Of a stretch of DNA of 60,553 nt, positions 26,163 through 34,644 are shown one piece after another. Under the pieces are notes generated by a model. That model ran no database searches. It was not told where the DNA came from and worked only from the letters and a program-made list of their open reading frames with translations. This DNA is from an uncultured Phascolarctobacterium sp. Lineage in GTDB: Bacteria; Bacillota; Negativicutes; Acidaminococcales; Acidaminococcaceae. A program made the position numbers and the translations under genes. Positions within the stretch are counted from its first letter, which is position 1. The number at the start of each line of letters is the position of its first letter. The DNA lies in the NCBI GenBank assembly GCA_900545025.1, contig UQXH01000012.1, positions 1 to 60,553 on the forward strand. The letters run 5' to 3'.

Positions 26163-26698
26163 TGGAGCAGGAACTGGCGCAGATCAAATTGCTGGCTCTT
26201 GATGTTGACGGTGTTCTGACTGACGGTACTATCAACATCGGCAGCAACGGTGAGGTATTCAAAGGCTTTAATGCGAAGGATGGCTTGGGGATTAGCTGTG
26301 CGCTGCGTTATGGTCTGGAAATAGCCATTATTACCGGCCGTTTCAGCGAGATTATCCACCGCAGGGCAGCAGAGCTTGGTATCCGTCATTTATATGAAGG
26401 TGTAAAAGATAAATATGCAGCTTTAGAGAAGCTGCGTACGAAATTAAATCTAAAGCAGCAGGAAGTTGCCTATATGGGTGACGACCTAAATGACCTGCCT
26501 GCTTTTAAGGCTGCGGGCGTGACTTTTGCTCCGGCAGATGCCGTAACAGAAGTTGCTGCCGCAGCGCAGGTTGTTACTGCTTCCTGTGGTGGGCGCGGTG
26601 CTGTACGTGAAGCTGTAGAACAGCTTTTAAAGGCTCAGGGTAAATGGGCAGAGGTAGTTGCCTCCTATCAGGAAAGTGGACAGGGAGATAGACAGTAA
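26162..26698 (+). CDS. kdsC: 3-deoxy-manno-octulosonate-8-phosphatase KdsC
   Basis: A 178-residue HAD phosphatase of the cap-less KdsC type. The catalytic motif is DVDGVLTDG, the motif II region is IITGR, and motif IV is GDDLNDLPAF. It produces free Kdo. It starts with GTG overlapping the kdsD stop and ends overlapping the next ATG, so it is tightly embedded in the Kdo operon. Confidence 0.95.
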   Translation: MEQELAQIKLLALDVDGVLTDGTINIGSNGEVFKGFNAKDGLGISCALRYGLEIAIITGRFSEIIHRRAAELGIRHLYEGVKDKYAALEKLRTKLNLKQQEVAYMGDDLNDLPAFKAAGVTFAPADAVTEVAAAAQVVTASCGGRGAVREAVEQLLKAQGKWAEVVASYQESGQGDRQ

Positions 26699-27597
26699 TG
26701 TGGTTGTATTATTTGTTAAAGACTATAAGCACGATTGTTTCTTGGCTGCCTTATAAACTGATTGTAAAAATTGGCAAAGGTATGGGGCATTTATATTATC
26801 ATATTGCCAAAAAGCAGCGTATCCGTGCTGAAGAAACAATTAAAGAACGTCTGGGATATAGTGATAAGCAGGCTCATGATGTTATCAAGTCTTTGTTTAT
26901 TAAACTTGGTATAACATTTATGGAAATTATGTATATGCCGGCGTTGAATAAGGATAATATTCGCGGCTTGGTCACTTTTGATCGACCGGAGGTGCTTTGG
27001 GATACATTAAATGAAGGCAAAGGCGTCGTTATGCTGGCCTGCCACATGGATAACTGGGAGTGGTTGGGTGCTGCGCTGGCACTGAACGGATTCCCGCTCA
27101 GTGCGGTAGAAAAGCCGCAGCCTAACAGAGTTTACAGTGATTTTATGAATGAACTGCGTGAAGGCGTAGGACAGGAAATCTTTTCACGCGGCACCAGCGA
27201 GATTCTTGGCTGCGCCCGGGCTATGAAAAAAGGACGTATGCTGGGTTTGATTGCGGATCAGGACGGCGGCTATGATGGTATCTTTGTACCGTTTTTAGGC
27301 AAGATGGCTTCCACTCCTACAGGACCTGCTTATTTTGCCCGTAAATTCAAGGCTCCGATAATTCCCATCTTCATTATCAGGAAGCCGGACGGTTATGGTC
27401 ACCTGGCTATAGTCAAGGATCCAATCAGATATGAATTTAGCGGCAATCAGAAGGCCGACGATTATAATGTGACTTTGAAAATGACTCAGGAAGTAGAAAA
27501 GATTATCAGGCAGTATCCGGATAACTGGCTTTGGTTCCAGCACCGCTGGAATACGCCGTATACGCCGCGGGAGGAGCAGCAGGCTGATGAAGAATAA
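26698..27597 (+). CDS. LpxL/HtrB-family lipid A acyltransferase (copy 2)
   Basis: A 299-residue acyltransferase with an N-terminal membrane segment, the H-x4-E motif in CHMDNWEWLG, ADQDGGYDG and the C-terminal WLWFQHRWN. It is related to copy 1 at 14083-14976, but clearly diverged. The two probably add different secondary acyl chains; which is LpxL-like and which LpxM-like cannot be told. Its start overlaps the kdsC stop and its end overlaps lptC by 11 bases. Confidence 0.88.
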   Translation: MWLYYLLKTISTIVSWLPYKLIVKIGKGMGHLYYHIAKKQRIRAEETIKERLGYSDKQAHDVIKSLFIKLGITFMEIMYMPALNKDNIRGLVTFDRPEVLWDTLNEGKGVVMLACHMDNWEWLGAALALNGFPLSAVEKPQPNRVYSDFMNELREGVGQEIFSRGTSEILGCARAMKKGRMLGLIADQDGGYDGIFVPFLGKMASTPTGPAYFARKFKAPIIPIFIIRKPDGYGHLAIVKDPIRYEFSGNQKADDYNVTLKMTQEVEKIIRQYPDNWLWFQHRWNTPYTPREEQQADEE

Positions 27598-28153
27598 AAA
27601 AGCGCTTATAGCGATTGGCAGCAGTATCCTGATTGCAGGTGCGATTATTGCCTGGCTGATGTTCGGTGGCAGTGCGCCTGTCAATGTAGACTTGGGTAAC
27701 GGTGTCAATGCTCAGCTTAACGCTTCGTTGAAAAACAGCGTTATCAAACGTGAAAAAGACGGCAAAATGTTATGGGAGTTTACCGTTGGTGAAGTAATCA
27801 ATGATAAGACAAATAATAAAGCGGTCTTGAAAGACATCAAAGGCAAAGTATACCGTAATGACGGCAGCTATCTTGATGTAACTGCTGAAAGCGGCAGTAC
27901 AGTTATTGGTGAAAATAACTTTGCTTTAGAGGGTAAGGTACAGGCAGTATTGTCCAGTGGCGGAAAGCTGTTGGCAGATAAAGTAGCATGGCGGCAAGAT
28001 AAAGAAGAGATTACTGCCAGCGGCAATGTCAAATTGTATAAAGATGAATGGTTTGCCAGTGCCGATAAAGCAGTTACTACCAGCGCTTTTAAGAAATTAA
28101 AATTGACTGGCAATGCCAGAGTTGAGAAAGGCGGCGATATGAATGATAAATAA
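27587..28153 (+). CDS. lptC: LPS export protein LptC
   Basis: A 188-residue bitopic protein with an N-terminal membrane anchor (about 6-26) and a periplasmic beta-jellyroll (KIEGKV/KGKVYRNDGS-type repeats, ITASGNVKLYKDEW). LptC receives LPS from LptB2FG and passes it to LptA. It overlaps the preceding acyltransferase and the following lptA, giving the canonical lptC-A-B order. Confidence 0.9.
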   Translation: MKNKKALIAIGSSILIAGAIIAWLMFGGSAPVNVDLGNGVNAQLNASLKNSVIKREKDGKMLWEFTVGEVINDKTNNKAVLKDIKGKVYRNDGSYLDVTAESGSTVIGENNFALEGKVQAVLSSGGKLLADKVAWRQDKEEITASGNVKLYKDEWFASADKAVTTSAFKKLKLTGNARVEKGGDMNDK

Positions 28154-28892
28154 AAGATATGTATCTGTTTTAGCAGCGGCTTTGCTGAGCTTTGGCATTA
28201 TGTCTACTGCATTGGCAGCGCCGGATAATTTCTCCGTTAAGGCTGATGAACTTGAGTATGACCTGCAGACCGGCAAAGGAACCGCTAAGGGTCATGTAGT
28301 GCTGCAGCAGGAGGACGGTACGGCAACAGCAGATTATGCTGAATTTAACAGCAAGGCCAAGACCGGCGTCTTAGTTGGCAATGTTATTGCAGATAAAGAA
28401 GACGCACATATTTCCTGTAATAAGTTTGTTATGCACAGTGAAAATTATCTGTCTGCAGTAGGTAATGCTGTAGTAGTAAAAGAGGGCAGAAGCCTGCAGG
28501 CCGATCAGGTAGATTATTATAAAGACAGAGAATATGCGCAGACTATCGGGGATTGGGCACGTCTTACCGATACGGACGGCAGCGTGCTGAATGCGGCGAA
28601 AATTGATTATGACATTAAAGGCGGCGTGGCTAATGCTACGGGTGGAGTAACTGTCGACAGTGATGCCAGAGAACTGACTGCATCCGCTGACAGAGCGATT
28701 TATCGTACTGACAGCAATGGCTATATCGAACTGATTGGTAATGCCAAAGCTACTCAGAAAGGTAATTCTGTAGCCGGGGATACGCTGCGCCTGACTAATA
28801 CTAATGTGGCAACTGCGGATGGTAACGTAAAGATTATCTATATTCCCGAACAACAGCCGGCTAAGACCGAAGAGAATGCTCAGCTGGCGTAA
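28143..28892 (+). CDS. lptA: LPS transport periplasmic protein LptA (OstA-like)
   Basis: A 249-residue secreted protein with a signal peptide ending near ALA-APDN. OstA/LptA beta-jellyroll repeats follow (ADELEYDLQTGKGTAKGHVVL, AEFNSKAKTGVLVGNVIA and later copies). It is longer than E. coli LptA (about 185), so it holds extra jellyroll strands. It forms the periplasmic bridge. It overlaps lptC by 11 bases. Confidence 0.92.
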   Translation: MINKRYVSVLAAALLSFGIMSTALAAPDNFSVKADELEYDLQTGKGTAKGHVVLQQEDGTATADYAEFNSKAKTGVLVGNVIADKEDAHISCNKFVMHSENYLSAVGNAVVVKEGRSLQADQVDYYKDREYAQTIGDWARLTDTDGSVLNAAKIDYDIKGGVANATGGVTVDSDARELTASADRAIYRTDSNGYIELIGNAKATQKGNSVAGDTLRLTNTNVATADGNVKIIYIPEQQPAKTEENAQLA

Positions 28893-28918
28893 GCCTTTGA
28901 AAAATGGAGGACGAGCCG

Positions 28919-29638
28919 TTGATTATTAAGACAGAAAATTTAGTCAAAAATTATTCCGGCAGGAATGTTGTTGACGGCGTCAGCATTACTGTCGAACAGG
29001 GAAGTATAGTCGGATTGTTGGGACCGAACGGTGCCGGTAAGACGACTACTTTCTATATGATAGTAGGCATAGAAAAGCCTGATTCCGGCACGGTAATGCT
29101 GGACGGACAGGATATATCCAGTATGCCCATGTATGAGCGCGCCAGGGCGGGAATCGGTTATCTGCCGCAGGAAGCTTCTATCTTCAGTAAGATGACGGTA
29201 GAGGAAAACATCATGGCTATTTTGGAAACTACTTCATTAAATGAAGATGAACGGATGGCTAAGATGAATGCCCTGATTGAGGAGTTCCATATTGGGCATA
29301 TCCGTAAGAGTAAGGGTAATGCTCTTTCCGGCGGTGAAAGACGCCGTGTCGAGATCGCACGTGCTTTGGCCACTGATCCTGCCTTTATTCTCTTAGACGA
29401 ACCTTTTGCGGGGATTGATCCCATAGCGGTAGCGGATATTCAAGGTATGATCGCTCATCTGGCGCAGCGGGGCATCGGCATCCTGATTACAGATCATAAT
29501 GTGCGTGAGACACTTAGCATCGTAGATAAGGCCTATATCCTGGCTAATGGAAAACTGCTGCTGCATGGTGACAGTGAGACGATTGCTAACAATCCTATAG
29601 CACGCAAATACTATCTTGGCGATAATTTTTCAATGTAG
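28919..29638 (+). CDS. lptB: LPS export ABC transporter ATPase LptB
   Basis: A 239-residue ATPase with Walker A GPNGAGKTT, Q-loop GYLPQEASIF, signature LSGGERRRVEIARAL, Walker B FILLDEPFAGID and H-loop TDHNVRET, the typical LptB set. TTG at 28919 is preferred: GGAGG lies eight bases before it and the protein then begins IIKTENLVKNY as in LptB. An upstream ATG at 28904 overlaps that ribosome site. It powers LPS extraction with LptF/G. Confidence 0.94.
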   Translation: MIIKTENLVKNYSGRNVVDGVSITVEQGSIVGLLGPNGAGKTTTFYMIVGIEKPDSGTVMLDGQDISSMPMYERARAGIGYLPQEASIFSKMTVEENIMAILETTSLNEDERMAKMNALIEEFHIGHIRKSKGNALSGGERRRVEIARALATDPAFILLDEPFAGIDPIAVADIQGMIAHLAQRGIGILITDHNVRETLSIVDKAYILANGKLLLHGDSETIANNPIARKYYLGDNFSM

Positions 29639-29650
29639 GAGGAAGAAAAA

Positions 29651-30742
29651 GTGCGTTTACGATTATTAGACCGTTATGTACTGACGGAGCTTTTGTATCC
29701 GTTTATTTTTGGCATTGCCGCTTTCTCCAGCATTTTTATTGCCAGTACTATGCTGTTTAAGATTACTCAGTATATAACTCAGTACGGCGCTTCGCTGGAA
29801 ACTATTGCCAGACTGTTTTTGTACAGTCTGCCGGAAATAGTTAACTATACTTTCCCGATGTCCATGCTGCTTGCCGCACTTATGGCTTTCGGACGTATGT
29901 CCGGCAGCAGCGAGATTGTAGCTATGAAGGCCGGCGGGATAAGCTATTATCGAATTGTAGCGCCGGTGTTAGTGGTAGGCTTTATCGTGAGTATGTTTTC
30001 CGTAGTTTGGGCAGAAAAGGTAGTGCCTGCTGCAAAGGTACAGTACGGCTATATCTTAAATTATGAAATTAAGCATAAAACTAAGCCTACTACACAAGAG
30101 CATATCGTCATCAAGACTTTCAGCGGGGATACGCAGCGTATTACCTATGCTAATAAATTTGATGAAAAAGAAGGTAAGATGAGCGGTATTACTATCGAGG
30201 AATTCCAAAAAGGTAATATTGCCCGTATCCAGACGGCTAAAGAAGGCTATTGGGAACAGGGAACCTGGAGAATTGTCAACGGTACAGTCTTTTCTTTAAA
30301 TGATGAAGAGGGCGTACAGAGTTCTGTACAGTTTGATGAACAGATTATTCCGCTGGATGTTTCCCCCAGACAGATTTCCTGGGAACAGAAAGATCCGGAA
30401 GAAATGACGATTAGAGAACTGCGTGAATATATCAGTATTCTGGAAAAACAGCAGCAGCCTACGGCAAGGCAATGGTGTGAAATCTTCATGCGTATCTCTA
30501 TCCCGCTGGCAAGCTTTTTCTTTGCTATGATAGGTGCTGCGCTTGGTACCCAGAAACAAAGAACAAGCTCTTCTATCGGTTTGGGCATCAGTATCATCGT
30601 TATCTTTATCTATTATGCAGTAATGACTTTTACTACCGGTCTCGGCAAGGGCGGGGCAATGCCGCCGCTTTTGGCCTGCATGCTGCCTAATATTTTATGC
30701 CTGATTATCGGCGTTTATCTGATGAAGAAGAAAAATGCCTAA
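29651..30742 (+). CDS. LptF/LptG-family LPS export permease (YjgP/YjgQ)
   Basis: A 363-residue permease with six membrane helices split three and three by a periplasmic beta-jellyroll (about 135-265), the LptF/LptG plan. The start is GTG 29651 after GGAGGAAG. E. coli uses an LptF-LptG heterodimer; only one such gene is in the window, so it either forms a homodimer or has a distant partner. LptF and LptG cannot be told apart here. Confidence 0.9.
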   Translation: MRLRLLDRYVLTELLYPFIFGIAAFSSIFIASTMLFKITQYITQYGASLETIARLFLYSLPEIVNYTFPMSMLLAALMAFGRMSGSSEIVAMKAGGISYYRIVAPVLVVGFIVSMFSVVWAEKVVPAAKVQYGYILNYEIKHKTKPTTQEHIVIKTFSGDTQRITYANKFDEKEGKMSGITIEEFQKGNIARIQTAKEGYWEQGTWRIVNGTVFSLNDEEGVQSSVQFDEQIIPLDVSPRQISWEQKDPEEMTIRELREYISILEKQQQPTARQWCEIFMRISIPLASFFFAMIGAALGTQKQRTSSSIGLGISIIVIFIYYAVMTFTTGLGKGGAMPPLLACMLPNILCLIIGVYLMKKKNA

Positions 30743-30771
30743 AAAGGCGTTAAAGTAAAGGGGGTGAATGC

Positions 30772-31926
30772 TTGGTCGGTATAAGGCTTATTGTCATTAT
30801 GGCCATTGTTGGCGGCCTTATTGCCTATATTGCCGACAAAATGGGCAGTAAGATAGGCAAGAAAAAAATGTCGGTATTCGGTCTGCGGCCTAAGCATACT
30901 TCCATCCTGCTGACCGTTTTCAGTGGTGTAATTATCTCTGTAGTCACCATCTGCGTTATGGCTATAGCGTCGGAGAGTGCAAGGACTGCTTTATTTGGGA
31001 TGGATAAAATTCAAAGAGAGCTCAAGTCACTGAATATGGAAAAAATGATGGCGACCGAGGCCCTGGCTAAAGCAGAGGCTGATGTTGAGAACAAGAACAT
31101 GACTATCAGCGAGCTGGATGAAAAAATAAGACAGAGTACAGAAGAAAATGATGCTATTGAAGCTAAATTGGCAGATGTAAATGCTAAATACGCATCAGCG
31201 CAGGATGAAGTTGCCTCACTTTCTGAAGCGAAAAAGCAGCTGAATGATGAAATCGACGAACTGGAAAAAACTACGCAGGTCTTACGTGAAGGTATCATTA
31301 ACATTCGCGAGGGACAGGTGTTTTACCGCGCCGGTGAAGTTGTTTATGCCGGTGTTATGCACGGTGGCCTGAGTCATGAAGAAAATATGGCGCAGATTAA
31401 CTGGCTGCTGCAGAATGCCAATGAAATGGCGCTGCAGCGTTTAGGTATCCAGAACGAGGATAAGGAGATCCAGGCTATCTGGGTTTCTAAAAGAGTTGTG
31501 GATAATGCCCTGCAGACATTGGATAAAAGTCATGGCAATATGCTGTTCCGCATCCGTACCGTAGCCAATATTATTGTAGGGGAACTGGTAATCTGTGATA
31601 TAGAGATGACAGAGAATCAGTTTATCTATTCTGACGGTGCGCTGATTTATGAGGAAAGTGTCAACCTTGACGTTCCCGGCGCTAATTATAATAATATCAT
31701 CCTGAATTTCCTGAACAGGGTAAATCATGCCGCTGTGCAGGCTGGCGTACTGCCGGATCCGCTGACTGGCAAGGTTGGCAATATGGACGCGGCTATGATT
31801 ATCGAAGTAAACAATGAGATGCGCCGTCTGGGCGGCAAGGTACTGCTGAAAGCTTATGCTCGTGGTGATATTACGACGGCCGGGCCGGTACTGGTAAGAT
31901 TGGAAGTGCAGCCTGACGATGAGTAA
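30772..31926 (+). CDS. DUF3084-family membrane coiled-coil protein
   Basis: A 384-residue protein with two N-terminal membrane segments (about 4-22 and 43-68) joined by a basic loop. A long coiled-coil (about 80-180) and a C-terminal globular domain follow. This is the DUF3084 plan; no function is known to me. The start is TTG 30772 behind AAGGGGGTGA. It lies directly after lptF/G and overlaps the next gene by eight bases, so it belongs to the envelope transcript. A structural role in linking inner membrane and periplasmic assemblies is speculation. Confidence 0.85.
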   Translation: MVGIRLIVIMAIVGGLIAYIADKMGSKIGKKKMSVFGLRPKHTSILLTVFSGVIISVVTICVMAIASESARTALFGMDKIQRELKSLNMEKMMATEALAKAEADVENKNMTISELDEKIRQSTEENDAIEAKLADVNAKYASAQDEVASLSEAKKQLNDEIDELEKTTQVLREGIINIREGQVFYRAGEVVYAGVMHGGLSHEENMAQINWLLQNANEMALQRLGIQNEDKEIQAIWVSKRVVDNALQTLDKSHGNMLFRIRTVANIIVGELVICDIEMTENQFIYSDGALIYEESVNLDVPGANYNNIILNFLNRVNHAAVQAGVLPDPLTGKVGNMDAAMIIEVNNEMRRLGGKVLLKAYARGDITTAGPVLVRLEVQPDDE

Positions 31927-32317
31927 ATATTATCTGGGAATTGATCCTGGCAGCAGTAAGACGGGGCTGGCTGTGATGGATGAATCTGGGAAGATTGTTT
32001 TCTTACAGGTTGCGCCGACTGTCAGGCTGGCGGAGGAGCTGCTTGCCTGCAGAGAACGCTGGCAGCCATCAGAGGGCGTCATTGGTAACGGTACTAACAG
32101 CGGCAGGGTAGCCGATGTGGTGCGCAAGGTACTGCCGGATCTGCCGCTGCAGATTATTGAAGAGGCGCATAGTACGGAAGAGGCCAGGAGGTTGTACTGG
32201 CAGATAAATCCGCCGCAGGGTTGGCGTAAGATTGTCCCGTTGGGGCTTTTAGTACCGGTGGAGCCGTTGGATGCCTATGCGGCAGCAGTGCTGTTAAAAA
32301 GATTTTTACACAGATAG
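31919..32317 (+). CDS. Small RuvC/YqgF-fold (RNase H-like) protein
   Basis: A 132-residue protein with the RNase H-fold signature GIDPGSSKTGLAV at the N-terminus, an acidic residue pair in IIEEAHST and a C-terminal LDAYAAAVLL. This matches the active-site layout of RuvC/YqgF-type nucleases, but it is shorter than RuvC. Such proteins are often named pre-16S rRNA-processing YqgF-like; the true substrate is unknown. It overlaps the DUF3084 gene and ends at a strong terminator, closing the cluster. Confidence 0.78.
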   Translation: MSKYYLGIDPGSSKTGLAVMDESGKIVFLQVAPTVRLAEELLACRERWQPSEGVIGNGTNSGRVADVVRKVLPDLPLQIIEEAHSTEEARRLYWQINPPQGWRKIVPLGLLVPVEPLDAYAAAVLLKRFLHR

Positions 32318-32346
32318 AAAGGAAGCGGTAATCCGCTTCCTTTCTT
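32317..32346 (+). terminator. Rho-independent terminator closing the envelope cluster
   Basis: Perfect 12-bp stem GAAAGGAAGCGG / CCGCTTCCTTTC with a TAAT loop, starting at the last base of the preceding stop codon. Confidence 0.8.
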
Positions 32347-32353
32347 AATATCC

Positions 32354-32383
32354 TTGTGGTTATTAGAAAAGTTAAAATAAAAT
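32354..32383 (+). promoter_or_regulatory. Possible promoter of the cyclodeaminase-like gene
   Basis: TTGTGG (32354-32359), 18-bp spacer, TAAAAT (32378-32383), about 20 bases before the CGGAGG ribosome site. Confidence 0.35.
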
Positions 32384-32402
32384 AGTAATTTCCGGAGGCA
32401 TA

Positions 32403-33047
32403 ATGAATAAACTAACAGATTTACATACTAAAGAATTTCTTGCTTTATTGGCATCGGCTGCGCCTGCACCCGGCGGTGGCGGTGCTGCCGCTATAGCGGC
32501 GGCCATAGCGGCAGCACTGACTTCTATGCTGGCTAATCTTACTATAGGTAAGAAAAAGTTTATCGACCATGAGGGGGAAATTAAGGAACTTTTGCAGCAG
32601 GCAGAATATAGCAGAAGCAGGATGCTGGAACTGGCAGAAGCAGATGCAGAGGTTTTTTCTGCTTTTATGAGCTGTTATCGGATGCCTAAGGATAATGAGG
32701 AAGAGAAAAATTTGCGGGCAGCTGCGATTTGCCAGGCGGCTAAGCAAGCGGCAGAGATACCTCTGGAAATTGCTGAAGAAAGCCTGCGGATTATGCGCCT
32801 TACAGCAAGGCTGGCGCAGATAGGCAATCCGAATGTTATTACTGACGGCGCCGTAAGTGCGTTACTGGCCAGAGCAGCTTTGCGCAGCTCTGCCTATAAT
32901 ATCCTGGTCAATCTGAAATTGACAGGTGATACAGAATACAGTGATATACTGACGCAGAAAGTTGCACAGCTTGAAGAAGAGGCTCTGCAGCTGGAACGGC
33001 AGACATTACTGGTAACAGACAGAGTTATTGGGGTAAGCAAAAAATAA
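32403..33047 (+). CDS. Cyclodeaminase/cyclohydrolase family protein (FTCD-C/FchA-like)
   Basis: A 214-residue all-helical protein with the family's Gly-rich start (APAPGGGGAAAIAAAIAAAL), a central IPLEIAEESLRIM helix and NPNVITDGAVSALLARAAL. Family members act on folate one-carbon carriers: formimino-THF cyclodeaminase or methenyl-THF cyclohydrolase (FchA). Full length for the family. It is monocistronic between two terminators, so context does not tell which activity it has. Confidence 0.88.
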   Translation: MNKLTDLHTKEFLALLASAAPAPGGGGAAAIAAAIAAALTSMLANLTIGKKKFIDHEGEIKELLQQAEYSRSRMLELAEADAEVFSAFMSCYRMPKDNEEEKNLRAAAICQAAKQAAEIPLEIAEESLRIMRLTARLAQIGNPNVITDGAVSALLARAALRSSAYNILVNLKLTGDTEYSDILTQKVAQLEEEALQLERQTLLVTDRVIGVSKK

Positions 33048-33053
33048 AATATT

Positions 33054-33090
33054 AAAGCCCTCGGATACTGAATCCGAGGGCTTTAGTTTT
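33054..33090. terminator. Bidirectional terminator between converging genes
   Basis: AAAGCCCTCGGAT (33054-33066) pairs perfectly with ATCCGAGGGCTTT (33072-33084); A/T-rich flanks on both sides serve the plus-strand cyclodeaminase gene and the minus-strand BOF gene. Confidence 0.85.
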
Positions 33091-33103
33091 GCTATGAGAT
33101 ATA

Positions 33104-33790
33104 TCAGATAACCGGTTCGATGAATTTAACGTCGATTTCCATACTGTCTTTCTTTACATCAGTCTTGCCGTAGATGCGGAGCTGCTCGTTGAGCGGCAGT
33201 GGTCTGTCGTCATCGGCGTCGAGGATGATTTCATTGCCGGCAGCGTCGCGCAGCAGGTAATCTTCATCGCTTAAACGGCTGACAATGGTTCCTTCCAATA
33301 CTACGCGATAATCGTCAGCGGGGTTAACAGTAAGGGAGGCAATATCGCTGGGAGCATATCTTGTCAGTAAATCGGAGCGCCTGTGTGCTGCCGGGGCAGC
33401 CTTGGGCGGTACAGGGGGTGCTGCCAGATGTGGCGGCAGAGGTCTTTCGGCACGCATCATAGGCGGATGTTTGGGACCGCCTTCAGGTTTTACGTCGATA
33501 ACCATGCCCTGCAGGTTTTTCTCTATTTTGACATGCTGGCCGGGCTGCAGGCTTTCTGCATCGAAGGGGGAACCGGTGAAGTCAACGCTGCGGTTTAACC
33601 AGCGGGTACTTACAGTTACTTCCTGTCCGTTAACGGAGGTAACGAGCCCGTGTACGTGAAAGTAGTTGTGAGCTGCTTCTTCAGCGGCTTCGGCTGCTCC
33701 GAAGAGGGCGATAACAGCAGCGGCGCCGATGATTACTTTTTTATATTGTTTTACAGTATCAAAGAATTTATTGTTGTTCATAGCATCCAT
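33104..33790 (-). CDS. BOF-domain (YgiW/YdeI-like) envelope protein with a Pro-rich linker
   Basis: A 228-residue protein. An N-terminal hydrophobic segment (about 20-37, ending AAEAAEEA) is followed by a first small beta domain (HGLVTSVNGQEVTVSTRWLN). A Pro/His/Ala-rich linker comes next (about 110-145). The C-terminal bacterial OB-fold (BOF) domain spans about 160-228, with GTIVSRLSDEDYLLRD, and ends in DVKFIEPV. BOF proteins are periplasmic stress-tolerance proteins. ATG 33790 is preferred because AGGAG lies eight bases upstream; an earlier ATG (33799) is too close to it. It is divergent from a two-component system, as ygiW is next to qseBC in enterobacteria. Confidence 0.8.
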   Translation of the reverse strand: MDAMNNNKFFDTVKQYKKVIIGAAAVIALFGAAEAAEEAAHNYFHVHGLVTSVNGQEVTVSTRWLNRSVDFTGSPFDAESLQPGQHVKIEKNLQGMVIDVKPEGGPKHPPMMRAERPLPPHLAAPPVPPKAAPAAHRRSDLLTRYAPSDIASLTVNPADDYRVVLEGTIVSRLSDEDYLLRDAAGNEIILDADDDRPLPLNEQLRIYGKTDVKKDSMEIDVKFIEPVI

Positions 33791-33901
33791 TTCATTCACT
33801 CCTTTTTAAGATATTCCTTATCTTTGCTTACAGTATAGCAGGGGTTTATTAAACGGTAATTAGAGGAAGATTAGAATTTAATTAAAAATACCGCAGAGGT
33901 C

Positions 33902-33930
33902 TTTTCAGGAAGACTAAAGACGTATATATT
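33902..33930 (+). promoter_or_regulatory. Possible promoter of the two-component system
   Basis: TTTTCA (33902-33907), 17-bp spacer, TATATT (33925-33930), 25 bases before the start. GTCTT-N6-AAGAC lies over the -35 region and could be a regulator site. Confidence 0.4.
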
Positions 33931-33954
33931 ATAAACAGAGAGGAAGCGTGGAAT

Positions 33955-34644
33955 ATGGATAAAAAGATATTGATTGTAGAAGATGAACAGAAGATTGCCA
34001 GATTTCTGGAAATGGAGCTGCGGCACGAAGGTTTCACTGCTGCGAAAGAAGAGAACGGGTTGAAGGCCTTAGACAGGATTGTACAAGAAGATTATGACCT
34101 GGTACTGCTGGATATTATGCTGCCGGGCATGGACGGTATCACTATCTGTCGCAGAGTGCGTGAGCTGGGCATCAGCGTGCCTATCATTATGCTGACGGCT
34201 AAGGATTCCATCGAGGATAAGGTGCAGGGACTCGATATTGGCGCCGATGACTACGTAACTAAGCCCTTTGCCATGCAGGAGCTTTTGGCGCGTATCCGTG
34301 CTGCCCTGCGTAAAAGCCAGGCCGATGCAGGCAAGTCTGTGCGGCAGGAAATAGTCTGCGGTGCTATCAGGATTTATCCTGAGCTGTACCAGGTTCAGGT
34401 AAATGATGTCAGTATTGAGCTGACACGTAAGGAATATGAGCTGTTGTTTTATCTGGTCAGCAACAGGAACCATGTAATGAGCAGGGAACAGATTCTGCAA
34501 AGCGTCTGGGGCTATGATTATTTGGGTGATACCAATGTGGTGGACGTATATATAAGATATCTGCGCACGAAGATAGATAATCCTTTCGGCTATAAGCATC
34601 TGCAGACCGTAAGGGGTGTTGGTTATGTTATCAAGGATGAATAG
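33955..34644 (+). CDS. OmpR-family response regulator
   Basis: A 229-residue regulator. The receiver domain has acidic residues at 9-11, phospho-acceptor Asp53 in LLDIMLPGMDG, MLTAKD and the YVTKPF Lys. The C-terminal winged-helix DNA-binding domain contains ELTRKEYELL, REQILQSVWGYD and VDVYIRYLRTKID. It is translated just ahead of, and overlaps, its histidine kinase. Its targets are unknown; the divergent BOF gene is the first candidate. Confidence 0.95.
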   Translation: MDKKILIVEDEQKIARFLEMELRHEGFTAAKEENGLKALDRIVQEDYDLVLLDIMLPGMDGITICRRVRELGISVPIIMLTAKDSIEDKVQGLDIGADDYVTKPFAMQELLARIRAALRKSQADAGKSVRQEIVCGAIRIYPELYQVQVNDVSIELTRKEYELLFYLVSNRNHVMSREQILQSVWGYDYLGDTNVVDVYIRYLRTKIDNPFGYKHLQTVRGVGYVIKDE

